In this document: positions 7,639-15,709 of the stretch, one piece after another
How the letters are laid out: every line of letters starts with the position of its first letter
Position numbering within the stretch: position 1 is the stretch's first letter
Source: Planctomicrobium sp051466335
Lineage (GTDB): Bacteria > Planctomycetota > Planctomycetia > Planctomycetales > Planctomycetaceae
DNA: 64,000 bases
Reading direction: 5' to 3'
Assembly (NCBI RefSeq): GCF_051466335.1
Contig: NZ_CP195793.1
Location: forward strand, 2,542,001-2,606,000
Position numbers and translations under genes: made by a program
Notes under the pieces: generated by a model
Database searches by the model: none
Seen by the model: only the letters and a program-made list of their open reading frames with translations
Told to the model about the DNA's origin: nothing

Positions 7639-9227
7639 TGGACCCGCTCGTCAAAACTGCATTGCTTGGTACCGGACAGACCCCCCCTCCCCCTCTGGTC
7701 GACGGAGATGCCCTCGACACTTTGTTTGTTTCGAAGAAGATTGAGACTTCTGAACGTGAGGTGTTGTTAAGGGCTGGCGCGAAGGCAATTTATCAAACAG
7801 CTGGCCGTGTTCTCACGGATGTCCCAACGCAGCCACCTGCGCCAGAGGATCACGGTCGTGTCGCTCCTCCAGAGCTGATTCCATTACTGGCGCCGACACT
7901 CACTACACAGTCGATCGGGTTGCTTCCAGAGTTTCTCAAGATCATGGTGGAAGAGCATTTTGATTTTCCGACCTCTCTCCTGCCAGCGGCATTCGCAATT
8001 CAGGATTCGAGTCGGCGCGAGAAGCTCAAGCGAGTGTTCCGAAACCGTGCTCGGTGGCTGGCCGCATTGAATCCTGAATGGACATGGGTCAATGAGAATA
8101 CTGGAAGTGACCTTGATGTCTCCACTTTCGTAGAACAGATCGAAGAGGGCTCGATTCAAGTTCGTACGCGTGCACTCGCTCAGTTAAGAGAGGTCGATCC
8201 GTCGTTGGGCCGTGAAACGCTTGCCAAGATCATCGGCACGGAAAAAGGCGATCAGAAGTGTAAACTCCTCGACCAACTTCGAATCGGACTCTCGCTGGAG
8301 GATGAGACTTTTCTGGAATCGTTGCGATCGGATCGGTCGCGGAAAGTGAAGGAGATTTGTGTCGAACTACTACAACTGATTCCCGACTCAGCGCTCTCTC
8401 AGCGGATGCGGGATCGGATACGGTCATCGCTGGTGCTGGAAAAGGATTCGCGCGGAAAGACACTGATTCGATTTGACCTTCCGAGTGAATTGCCCGCCGA
8501 TTGGGTGAAAGACGGAATTGCAGCAACTTCTCAGGCGGGATCGGGGCATCAAGCGTATCGGATCCAACAGTTGCTCGCTGCATTGCCGCTCACGATATTG
8601 GTCGAGCAGTTGCAGATGGAGCCGCGACCAATCATTCAGGCAATCGATCCGGAAGATGAAGACTCGATCCGCGTTGGACTGATTCAGAGCTTGATCCGCC
8701 ATTTGCCGACGACTCCAGAAATGCACCAATGGATTCAGCCTCTATGGGAATGGAGTCTCAAGAGTGCATCGGGTCTGCGACCATCGCAGGGTGTCGAAGC
8801 CGATCTGTTTGCCGCATTCGTAGAGGCAGTTCCTCCGGTCGAACTCGATCAGGCATTGTTGTGGACATTGAAACGAGCTGCTGATTTTCCTTTTTTGTCG
8901 TTTGCAAGTTGTGCTGAAAAGCTCCCTGCCCCCTGGTCGAGTGAGTTGTCTGCTGAGTATTTGAAATTCACACGGCGATTCTTCCAGTCACGCGCGGATG
9001 TCACTGCCTCGCAATGGTGTCAAACGTTACTCCCGGCGGCGATCGGCCTGTCACCAAGTTGTTTCGCGTCTGCGTTGGAGCCGTGGAGTGTTGCTCCAGA
9101 TCGTCAGGGAGTTTGGAGAAACGCTCAGCTGGAAACTCATCTGCAACGGTTTGGCGAGGTGATCCGCTTCCGGCATCAATTTCGCCAGATCGCAGTGAGT
9201 CCCCCGCAAGGAAATTCAGGCGAGTGA
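7638..9227 (+). CDS. DUF5691 family protein
   Basis: A 529-residue helical soluble protein. The N-terminus (MDPLVKTALLGTGQTPPPPL...LLRAGAKAIYQTAG) and the segment LLPAAFAIQDSSRREKLKRVFRNRARWLAALNPEW are characteristic of DUF5691. Later parts look like HEAT-type helical repeats (ALAQLREVDPSLGRETLAKII; RSDRSRKVKEICVELLQLIP). In other bacteria this family is encoded with SWIM zinc finger proteins and often with a MoxR-type AAA ATPase, DUF5682 and a VWA protein; that comes from family knowledge. Here only the SWIM partner is present, coupled by the TGATG overlap. No enzymatic motif is visible. A weak hairpin, ATTCGC/GCGAAT, lies at 9238-9252. Confidence 0.8.
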   Translation: MDPLVKTALLGTGQTPPPPLVDGDALDTLFVSKKIETSEREVLLRAGAKAIYQTAGRVLTDVPTQPPAPEDHGRVAPPELIPLLAPTLTTQSIGLLPEFLKIMVEEHFDFPTSLLPAAFAIQDSSRREKLKRVFRNRARWLAALNPEWTWVNENTGSDLDVSTFVEQIEEGSIQVRTRALAQLREVDPSLGRETLAKIIGTEKGDQKCKLLDQLRIGLSLEDETFLESLRSDRSRKVKEICVELLQLIPDSALSQRMRDRIRSSLVLEKDSRGKTLIRFDLPSELPADWVKDGIAATSQAGSGHQAYRIQQLLAALPLTILVEQLQMEPRPIIQAIDPEDEDSIRVGLIQSLIRHLPTTPEMHQWIQPLWEWSLKSASGLRPSQGVEADLFAAFVEAVPPVELDQALLWTLKRAADFPFLSFASCAEKLPAPWSSELSAEYLKFTRRFFQSRADVTASQWCQTLLPAAIGLSPSCFASALEPWSVAPDRQGVWRNAQLETHLQRFGEVIRFRHQFRQIAVSPPQGNSGE

Positions 9228-9290
9228 GCACACGGTGATTCGCCACGCGAATTTCAGACATCGACATGGATGCAATGAATCTCGATCACA

Positions 9291-10370
9291 TTATTCCAAC
9301 GCGAGTTGGATTTCATTCAGTTCTTGAGGATCGCGGAAGACTGTCCAGCGGTCCGCTGGAAGATGTTTGAAGAGTTCGAGGAACTGGGATTTCGATGACC
9401 CAACCCCGTTTTCAGAGCAATCCCGAATCGCAACAAACGAAATTTGTCGGCCAAAATCCCTTGCTACCTCGCTATAGATTTCAGCATCGCGTTCGCCAGA
9501 ATCTCCACAGAGAAAAAAAGTCCGTTGTGGATACTGACGTAACAACGTCTGAATCGAGGTCAGCTTAGTCCGGAACGATGTCCCTTTTTTCTTATCAGAT
9601 CTCAGGTCTCGCAAGCGGATGTGTCGAAGGTGCATCGCTCCGACGGGAAAACCATCCTGATCGAGCCAATTGACGAGCGGCTGGTAAAGTGGCCAAGGGC
9701 TGGAAGAGACATAATGAAACGTCCCTCCCTGCTTCGCCCAGCTCTGATAAAGCTGGGGCATGCCGTCGACGGACCGGAATTCCCGCGTGAACGTATTGGC
9801 GAGCAATTCTTTTCGATTGGCAACGTTTGTGACTTTGATCGTGTCGTCAACATCAGAAACGATCGACACACCTGTTGGGGAAACCAGTTCGATTTCGCCA
9901 GTAAAGATGCGTTGATCGTCTTCCGGGAGATGTGCGCAGAATTGTACGAACTGCCGACCGTACGTATCGCTCTGGATTGACGGAGCGAGTTCGGCAGTCT
10001 GAATCGTGATCGTGGTTTCGAAGTATCCGTTCGGGAGAGTTTCCGGAAGAACAAACGCCTTGTTGGCAATCGCGATTGGGACAGACTTCCCCTTCCGTGT
10101 GTCCTGAAGAAACAGGTGTGCCCGGTCCAGAAAACGTTGTCGCGTTTCCACTTGCTTTTCTGGCTTCACGACGCGCTGAAATAGATGTAACAACGCGCGT
10201 TTACGAAAGCGGACTTTTGAGGAGGAGAAGATGCTGCCGCGGATTTGGAGATGCCAGCAGTCCCCGACGGGGCTGTAGTGTCCGCTGCTCCGATAGAATA
10301 CGACCATCTCCTGCGATTCCACTGCACGTGGAGCGCCGATTGCTTTCAGAGGAGGAAGGTCTTGAGTCAT
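9291..10370 (-). CDS. App1-type (DUF2183) phosphatase domain protein
   Basis: A 359-residue protein whose C-terminal half carries the App1/DUF2183 HAD-like catalytic domain: SIVSDVDDTIKVT (DxDxT nucleophile motif), YVSSSPWPLY, HLRHIRLRD...KGTSFRTKLTSI and FFLCGDSGERDAEIY (the GDSGExD motif). In yeast, App1 is a phosphatidate phosphatase; the substrate of bacterial homologues is not certain. The N-terminal 170 residues are a less conserved region that resembles the beta-sandwich preceding the catalytic domain in relatives. No signal peptide is evident. The start is ATG 10370, only three bases after the arfB stop, so the two genes are probably co-transcribed with arfB first. Confidence 0.88.
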   Translation of the reverse strand: MTQDLPPLKAIGAPRAVESQEMVVFYRSSGHYSPVGDCWHLQIRGSIFSSSKVRFRKRALLHLFQRVVKPEKQVETRQRFLDRAHLFLQDTRKGKSVPIAIANKAFVLPETLPNGYFETTITIQTAELAPSIQSDTYGRQFVQFCAHLPEDDQRIFTGEIELVSPTGVSIVSDVDDTIKVTNVANRKELLANTFTREFRSVDGMPQLYQSWAKQGGTFHYVSSSPWPLYQPLVNWLDQDGFPVGAMHLRHIRLRDLRSDKKKGTSFRTKLTSIQTLLRQYPQRTFFLCGDSGERDAEIYSEVARDFGRQISFVAIRDCSENGVGSSKSQFLELFKHLPADRWTVFRDPQELNEIQLALE

Positions 10371-10373
10371 TTG

Positions 10374-10817
10374 TCAGTCATCTAATCGGAGTCGTCGGCG
10401 GGATTGTTTGACTCCGGCCCTGAGTTGCTTATTTTTGAGTCTCCGTTCAATAGCACCGCGGGAAACTCGCGTCTTTTTTCTTTTCTTAGGAGGATGGGCA
10501 ACCTGCAGGATGATCTGTCGGAGACGTTCGAAGCAATCCTGAATGTTCTTTTCGCGGTCTCTGTATCGCTGACAGTCCATTCTCAGGACACCGGCTTTCG
10601 TCAGGCGACCTCGTTCTGATTCGCGAAGTCTCTCCATGACTTCGATTGGAAGAGACTCGTTCAACGTCAGGTCCCAGGAGAGTTGTACCTGCGAGCTGAC
10701 TTTATTCACATTTTGACCCCCGGGGCCTGAGCTACGGACGTACGTGAACTGTAACTCAGCGGTTGGCACACTCAGTGTCTCTGTGACGATCAATAATGTC
10801 GGCCGCTCGGCATTCAT
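10374..10817 (-). CDS. arfB: peptidyl-tRNA hydrolase ArfB (ribosome rescue factor)
   Basis: A 147-residue protein with the class I release-factor GGQ loop at residues 33-35 (VRSSGPGGQNVNKVSS) and the Lys/Arg-rich C-terminal tail that enters the mRNA channel (KKRKKTRVSRGAIERRLKNK...KQSRRRLRLDD). ArfB hydrolyses peptidyl-tRNA on ribosomes stalled at the 3' end of non-stop mRNA. Length and lack of a codon-recognition domain distinguish it from RF1/RF2. It sits three bases upstream of the App1-type phosphatase gene and would be the first gene of that operon. Confidence 0.95.
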   Translation of the reverse strand: MNAERPTLLIVTETLSVPTAELQFTYVRSSGPGGQNVNKVSSQVQLSWDLTLNESLPIEVMERLRESERGRLTKAGVLRMDCQRYRDREKNIQDCFERLRQIILQVAHPPKKRKKTRVSRGAIERRLKNKQLRAGVKQSRRRLRLDD

Positions 10818-10945
10818 GGTAAAACCGTAACTGATGCATCATCGTCAAAACGACGCCTGCATTCAATCTTCTGAGAACTCTGTCGCTATCGTATTGAATA
10901 CGGGTGAATGACTGAAAAAGATCAACCAAAATTCAGAAGGGAATT

Positions 10946-11629
10946 TTACATCATTCTGGATGCAGATATTTCGATCTTTTTCTGAAAAAAGTCGTCTGAT
11001 CGGTCATCTTTGACCGGCAGATCGCCTAGGGACGGCCCAAGACGGGTGGTGACACCGGCCAACTGCAGAAAGTTCGATAGAATCGTGTGCCCTTGCTGTG
11101 TGAGGACAGATTCGGGGTGGAACTGCACGCCGAAGAGTGGCCACTTGCGATGTTGCAGGCCCATAATCGTGCCATCTTCCGCTTCTGAAATGATGACGAG
11201 ATCGTCGGGAAGTGACGACTTTTCAACGATCAACGAATGGTAACGGGTCACCCGGAGAGGGTTTGCGCACTCTGCGAAGAGGCCTGCTTGCTGATGCGTG
11301 ATCAACGATGTGCGTCCATGAATCGGTTCATGAGCACGAATGACTTTCCCCCCGAATGCGACACCGAGTGCTTGATGCCCCAGGCAGACACCCAGCATCG
11401 GAATCTTTTTCCCAAGTTGTTGCAATAGATCCACGCAAATGCCAGCTTCATCGGGAGTGCATGGTCCCGGAGACAGCACGATCGCCGAAGGGGATCGCTC
11501 TCGAATCTCATTGACGGTGATGCGATCGTTCCGGATGACTTCTGTTTCCACTCCCAACTCTTCCAAATAGCGGGCAAGGTTAAACACGAAGCTGTCGTAG
11601 TTATCGATCAGAAGTATCCCATTGGACAT
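10946..11629 (-). CDS. trpG: anthranilate/aminodeoxychorismate synthase glutamine amidotransferase subunit
   Basis: A 227-residue class I glutamine amidotransferase. It hydrolyses glutamine and passes ammonia to TrpE (anthranilate) or PabB (4-amino-4-deoxychorismate). Motifs: LLIDNYDSFVFNLARYLEELG at the N-terminus, LSPGPCTPDEAG, GVCLGHQALG with nucleophile Cys82, RYHSLIV, and GVQFHPESVLT with His171 and Glu173 completing the triad. The last 30 residues are charged and not part of the core fold. Neither trpE nor pabB is nearby, so the single subunit may serve both pathways, as in Bacillus; this is inference. A small protein gene ends two bases upstream of the start, indicating an operon. Confidence 0.92.
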   Translation of the reverse strand: MSNGILLIDNYDSFVFNLARYLEELGVETEVIRNDRITVNEIRERSPSAIVLSPGPCTPDEAGICVDLLQQLGKKIPMLGVCLGHQALGVAFGGKVIRAHEPIHGRTSLITHQQAGLFAECANPLRVTRYHSLIVEKSSLPDDLVIISEAEDGTIMGLQHRKWPLFGVQFHPESVLTQQGHTILSNFLQLAGVTTRLGPSLGDLPVKDDRSDDFFQKKIEISASRMM

Positions 11630-11631
11630 GA

Positions 11632-11814
11632 TTAGCTGCGCGACCAGATCGACTGACTGGACGTTGCTTCCGCAGCTTCCAGAACAGTAACCGCCGCCTT
11701 CGCCATGAGGTGCAGCACCTGCGGGGTGACACCAGCCAATTGATATTGTTCAATTACAGATTTCAGGGCCGCTTCACATTCTTCTTCGAGGGCGAGAACT
11801 AAGTCGGGATTCAT
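11632..11814 (-). CDS. small helical protein upstream of trpG
   Basis: A 60-residue protein beginning MNPDLVLALEEECEAALKS, rich in Ala, Glu and Leu and predicted almost wholly helical. I do not recognise a family. The ATG at 11814 has GGAG about nine bases upstream; the frame extends to 11868 without a better site. Its stop codon is two bases before the trpG start, so translation is probably coupled to trpG. No membrane segment or metal-binding residues are visible. Confidence 0.55.
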   Translation of the reverse strand: MNPDLVLALEEECEAALKSVIEQYQLAGVTPQVLHLMAKAAVTVLEAAEATSSQSIWSRS

Positions 11815-12000
11815 TGCGTTGCTCCGAGGCAGCGATCTGAACTGGGCTGGAGTCATCCGAGATGCCAAAAACTGGTTCAGAGGCTTCCGCCAATTCTATT
11901 CGAATGTCAGAATTGGTTCTATAGGGGCCATTCCTTCGCTGCGAGGGATCGCATGTTGAGAGAAATTAGATTATTGAGATGTCGAAAGAGGTCGAGAGAG

Positions 12001-12477
12001 ATGGATTCGTGGAACCAACCCGGATGGTGCGAGCAAGCTCAGTTGATCCTCAATTCGTATCGGCACTGGCTGGGGCACGAACTGATTTCCAGAAGCGGAT
12101 CCCCAGAGGAACAGGCCCAGGCGTTGTTTGAGGCCCCATTTGTCGTATTGTCGCACGGGGTGCAAGCTGATCCGATTATCAATTATGCGAACAAAACGAC
12201 GCTCGCACTTTGGGAAACAGATGCCGAACGTGTACTGCAAACCCCTTCCCGCCTGACTGCAGAGCCATTGCATCGAGACGAACGGGCACGGCTACTGGAA
12301 CGAACCACCAGGAACGGGTATGTCGACGACTATTCCGGGATTCGCGTCAGCACCACAGGACGACGATTTCGCATTGATCAAGCGACAGTCTGGAATCTAA
12401 TCGACTCCAAGGGGAACTACGCCGGCCAGGCTGCGACGTTCTCAAGCTGGACAGAACTCCCTCCTGTCGGCCAATAA
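12001..12477 (+). CDS. MEKHLA domain protein
   Basis: A 158-residue soluble protein made up of one MEKHLA domain, a PAS-like fold also found in some plant and bacterial regulators. Recognisable segments are LILNSYRHWLGHELISR, APFVVLSHGVQADPIINYANKTTLALWE, the downstream TPSRLTAEP, and YSGIRVSTTGRRFRIDQATVWNLID. It may sense or bind a small ligand, but no partner domain is attached. The ATG at 12001 is favoured because the family start lies just after it; an in-frame ATG at 11953 would add 16 Arg-rich residues. It is a single gene ending at a terminator shared with convergent serC. Confidence 0.85.
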   Translation: MDSWNQPGWCEQAQLILNSYRHWLGHELISRSGSPEEQAQALFEAPFVVLSHGVQADPIINYANKTTLALWETDAERVLQTPSRLTAEPLHRDERARLLERTTRNGYVDDYSGIRVSTTGRRFRIDQATVWNLIDSKGNYAGQAATFSSWTELPPVGQ

Positions 12478-12502
12478 CGCCAACGCTTCCACCAACAAAA
12501 AA

Positions 12503-12545
12503 ACTCCTCTGGTGTCGCCTGAAGACGTCCGCCAGGGGAGTTCTT
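12503..12545. terminator. bidirectional terminator between the MEKHLA gene and serC
   Basis: Inverted repeat ACTCCTCTGG / CCAGGGGAGT (one mismatch) around an 18-base loop, with an A-run on the left and TTCTTG on the right. It can serve both convergent genes. Confidence 0.65.
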
Positions 12546-12602
12546 GTATCAGCAGTTGTTGTCTCTCACGCCTCGGACGACAACAGTGACGGTCAGAACC
12601 GA

Positions 12603-13685
12603 TTACAGGTTCTTGCTTTCGAAATCCTTCATGAATTTCACCAGTTCAACGCACCCTTCTTTGGGGAACGCGTTGTAAATGCTGGCTCTCATGCCGCCAA
12701 CGCTGCGATGACCCTTAAGGCCATCGAATCCTGCAGCTTGAGATTCCTTAATAAACTTGGCGTCAATCGCATCGTTCCCGGTGACGAAGGTCACATTCAT
12801 CAACGAGCGGGAGTCCTTGTCTGCCGTTGGGTTAAACAGCTTGCTCTCATCCAGGAAACTGTAAAGGACATTCGCCTTCTCTTCATTCCGCTGAGCCATT
12901 GCTTCAAGCCCACCCTGCTTGAGGATCCACTTGAAGACAAGCCCCATGAAGTAAATGCCGAATGTCGGGCAGGTGTTATAGCAAGAGTCGTTCTCTGCAT
13001 GGGTTCGGTACTGGAGCATCTCGGGAATATCGAGCTTGCCCCGTTTCACCAGATCATTGTGAATAATGACGAGTGTCACGCCGGAAGGTCCCAGGTTTTT
13101 CTGGGCACCAGCGTAGATCATTCCATACTTCGATACTTCGATCGGCTTGGAGTAGATGTCGCTACTCGCATCGCAAATCAGCGTGCTTCCAGCGGGAACG
13201 TCCGGTTCTGACTTGAATTGCGTTCCGAAGATCGTGTTGTTCGAAGTGTAATGAACGTAGGCGGAATTCGGAGTGTAGTTCGCCGTCTTCGGGATGTACG
13301 CGAAGTTACGGTCTTTGCTACTGGCTGCTTCATGAACTTTTCCGAAGCGGTTCGCCTGCTCGACAGCCTTCTGAGCCCAGACACCTGTGACCAGATAGTC
13401 TGCTGTGTCGTTGGCACTCAGAAAGTTTTGAGGAATGGTAAAGAACTGGGAAGAAGCTCCCCCCTGGACGAAGAGCACACGGTAATCGTCGGTGATGTTG
13501 GCCAGACGACGGCAGTCAGCTTCTGTCTGCGCCAGAACGCTAATGAAGGCTTTCCCGCGGTGGGAATGCTCCATGACACCCATTCCGGTATTGCCCAGCG
13601 ACAACATGTTTTCTTTCGCTTCCTCCAATACTTCGACTGGAAGAACAGCGGGTCCGGCGGAGAAATTGAAAATACGTTCTGTCAT
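12603..13685 (-). CDS. serC: phosphoserine aminotransferase
   Basis: A 360-residue PLP enzyme of serine (and pyridoxal phosphate) biosynthesis that converts 3-phosphohydroxypyruvate and glutamate to phosphoserine. Family motifs: IFNFSAGPAVLPVEVLEEA at the N-terminus, GVMEHSHRGKAF, LFVQGGASSQFFTIPQNFL, CDASSDIYSKPIEV, the PLP-lysine segment GAQKNLGPSGVT, and near the C-terminus GLKGHRSVGGMRASIYNAFP. Length matches the bacterial family. ATG 13685 is taken in preference to the TTG at 13688. No other serine-pathway gene is adjacent. The codon choice is more GC-ending than in the neighbours, consistent with good expression. Confidence 0.96.
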   Translation of the reverse strand: MTERIFNFSAGPAVLPVEVLEEAKENMLSLGNTGMGVMEHSHRGKAFISVLAQTEADCRRLANITDDYRVLFVQGGASSQFFTIPQNFLSANDTADYLVTGVWAQKAVEQANRFGKVHEAASSKDRNFAYIPKTANYTPNSAYVHYTSNNTIFGTQFKSEPDVPAGSTLICDASSDIYSKPIEVSKYGMIYAGAQKNLGPSGVTLVIIHNDLVKRGKLDIPEMLQYRTHAENDSCYNTCPTFGIYFMGLVFKWILKQGGLEAMAQRNEEKANVLYSFLDESKLFNPTADKDSRSLMNVTFVTGNDAIDAKFIKESQAAGFDGLKGHRSVGGMRASIYNAFPKEGCVELVKFMKDFESKNL

Positions 13686-13818
13686 CAAGCCCTCAACTTG
13701 TTGAAAGCCCAGTCAATTACCGGGGGTGTTATCGTTTGATCGAATGGTCTTCGATACTGTTATTTCTTGTCAGACAGGCGGGAACTGTATTGGTTCCCCG
13801 AGATTGTCGTGCGAACAC

Positions 13819-14658
13819 TTAAAGCCAAAGTTCCACACGTTCCCGCAGCCCTTCCGGGAGGCGCTTGAGCACTGCTTTCCGAATTTGTTCCTCATGATAG
13901 CGAGTGCTGAAATGCCCGAGAATCACCAATTCATTTTTGAATCGCTCAGCCCGGGCGATGATGTCATCCAGATGAATGTGGCCGAATTTATGGATTTTCT
14001 CTTTGCGATGTTCCGGACGGAAGAATGTCGCTTCTGTGATGAGGATGCGTGCTTCGAATGTGGCGTCGCAAGCATCTAGACCTGCCGGCGATGTATCCCC
14101 GGTGTAACAGACGAGTGGAATACGAACTTCAGCCGAGACATCAATACCGCTCAGACGCAGATCACGAATCTGATCTCCTGTCAGATTCTGGTATTCCGGA
14201 CGCAATTTCCGTCGTCGTTCCCAGACAATGTAGCCCAACGACGGGACGGTATGCGTTGTTTGAAACGTCGTCACGACATGCTCCCGTGACAGTTCGTATT
14301 CTGCTCCCGCCTCAGCTGGGACGATTTCGCAGAGCATGCGACCGCGATCGAGTCGATTCCAGGACTTCAGCATCCGGTCGACCTGCACTGCGACTGCGGC
14401 AGGGACGTAAATTGTCGGTGCAGTCATCTTCATCATGCGACGACGCGCGACGTAGGCAGGCAAGGCTGCCATGTGGTCAAGGTGAGCATGGGTGATGAAG
14501 AATGTCTGTGTTCCCATGAACGACCAGGGACTTCCTCCCATGTCGAAGCCGACTTTCAACTCAGGAATTCGCCAATAGCTTTGAACAGCGGCGCGCGAGT
14601 ATCCTTCGATCGTCAAATCTTTGTGGACGAGCGTTTTCAGTGGGAGATTGTCGACCAT
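13819..14658 (-). CDS. RNase Z-like metallo-beta-lactamase-fold hydrolase
   Basis: A 279-residue MBL-fold enzyme. The zinc motif THAHLDHMAALP (HxHxDH) is near residue 57. Further ligands are expected in YTGDTS and in GHFSTRY. It has the insertion seen in plant-type tRNase Z (RRRMMKMTAPTIYVP; LKSWNRLDRG) and EATFF near the end of the active-site face. The likely role is 3' end processing of tRNA precursors, but related MBL enzymes have other substrates, so I leave the symbol blank. It is on the same strand as the prolyl isomerase gene, 126 bases downstream of it. Confidence 0.85.
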   Translation of the reverse strand: MVDNLPLKTLVHKDLTIEGYSRAAVQSYWRIPELKVGFDMGGSPWSFMGTQTFFITHAHLDHMAALPAYVARRRMMKMTAPTIYVPAAVAVQVDRMLKSWNRLDRGRMLCEIVPAEAGAEYELSREHVVTTFQTTHTVPSLGYIVWERRRKLRPEYQNLTGDQIRDLRLSGIDVSAEVRIPLVCYTGDTSPAGLDACDATFEARILITEATFFRPEHRKEKIHKFGHIHLDDIIARAERFKNELVILGHFSTRYHEEQIRKAVLKRLPEGLRERVELWL

Positions 14659-14784
14659 GACACCAACAAAGCTACAGAACGGAAAACCTTACAGGATAAG
14701 GTTCTGAAACACTGTTTGCACTGGTGTGGTCAAGAAACTGAGCCGAACGGGACCATTTTGCGACTTTTGGCAATCCCGCACGAA

Positions 14785-15702
14785 TTATTTCCCATCCAGA
14801 ATCTCAACTTTGGCAACGGATCGGGCCTTCTGGACCTGCTCGTCCCACAACTTGGAACTAAGATGGTTCAGGATTGGCATGCGGACATCTTCCAGAACGA
14901 GTTGTCCGGGAATCAGTTCGTTGAGTTGCACCACATGGACTCCCCGCTTCGATCGAAAAACCTTGCTGATCTGTCCCGGCTTCAGTGAGAATGCCTGGCT
15001 GGAAATTGCTTGGATGACTCGATCGTGATACTCGAATTCTCCGAGATCACCGCCGTTTCTTGCGGACGGGCTTTGAGAATGCACTTTCGCAGCTTCCGTG
15101 AATGTTGTCTTTCCAGATTCGATCTGTTTAAGCAGATCAGTCAAAGTCGCTTCAGCCTTTATCCAGTCCTCTTCGGTCGCATTATTTTTAATGAGGAGAA
15201 CGATTTGCGCCGCTTTGACGCGCGTTCCGTCCCATTCCGCATGGTGAGTTTTCCAATAGGATTTCAGGTCGGAATCGGAAATTGTTGATTCGACATATTG
15301 ATCCCAAGCAAGCTGTAATGAGAGCTCCTCACGTAGGCTTTCTCGAGTGATGTGATATCTCTCCAGTACATCGTGAATCACTTCGCCACGTTGGGCGATG
15401 CGTGATTCGATGCTTTGGATTTTCGCGTCGAGTTTCTGCGGATCTGCGACTACTCGCTGCTGTTTGAGAAATTGTCGGATCAATTCTCGATCAACCAAAC
15501 GTTCGACGAGTTTCTGGCGGGAAATCTTACGGTCAGGGTGCCCTTCGTTCCCCTCGATGAACTGCAACTGAACCTGATTGCTTGAGATCTCCTGACCATT
15601 TACGCGAGCAACAATACGCAGGTCGTCATCGGCTCGCAGCCCCTGGGAGAACGTCGCAGCCAATAGTCCGAAAAGCAGAAATCCTCGTCGAAAGGCGTCC
15701 AT
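14785..15702 (-). CDS. periplasmic parvulin-type peptidyl-prolyl isomerase (PpiC/SurA-like)
   Basis: A 305-residue exported protein with signal peptide MDAFRRGFLLFGLLAATFSQGLRA. An N-terminal helical chaperone region (about 30-160) has the typical SurA pattern VNGQEISSNQV...LVDRELIRQFL. A parvulin domain follows (about 165-275): VKAAQIVLL, EAAKVHSQSPSARNGGDLGEF, and FSLKPGQISKVFRSKRGVHVVQL. It probably helps fold envelope proteins. The open frame runs to 15855, but the ATG at 15702 starts the signal peptide and lies eight bases after the stop of the antiporter gene, so the two are probably one transcript. Confidence 0.9.
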   Translation of the reverse strand: MDAFRRGFLLFGLLAATFSQGLRADDDLRIVARVNGQEISSNQVQLQFIEGNEGHPDRKISRQKLVERLVDRELIRQFLKQQRVVADPQKLDAKIQSIESRIAQRGEVIHDVLERYHITRESLREELSLQLAWDQYVESTISDSDLKSYWKTHHAEWDGTRVKAAQIVLLIKNNATEEDWIKAEATLTDLLKQIESGKTTFTEAAKVHSQSPSARNGGDLGEFEYHDRVIQAISSQAFSLKPGQISKVFRSKRGVHVVQLNELIPGQLVLEDVRMPILNHLSSKLWDEQVQKARSVAKVEILDGK

Positions 15703-15709
15703 GCTCGTG

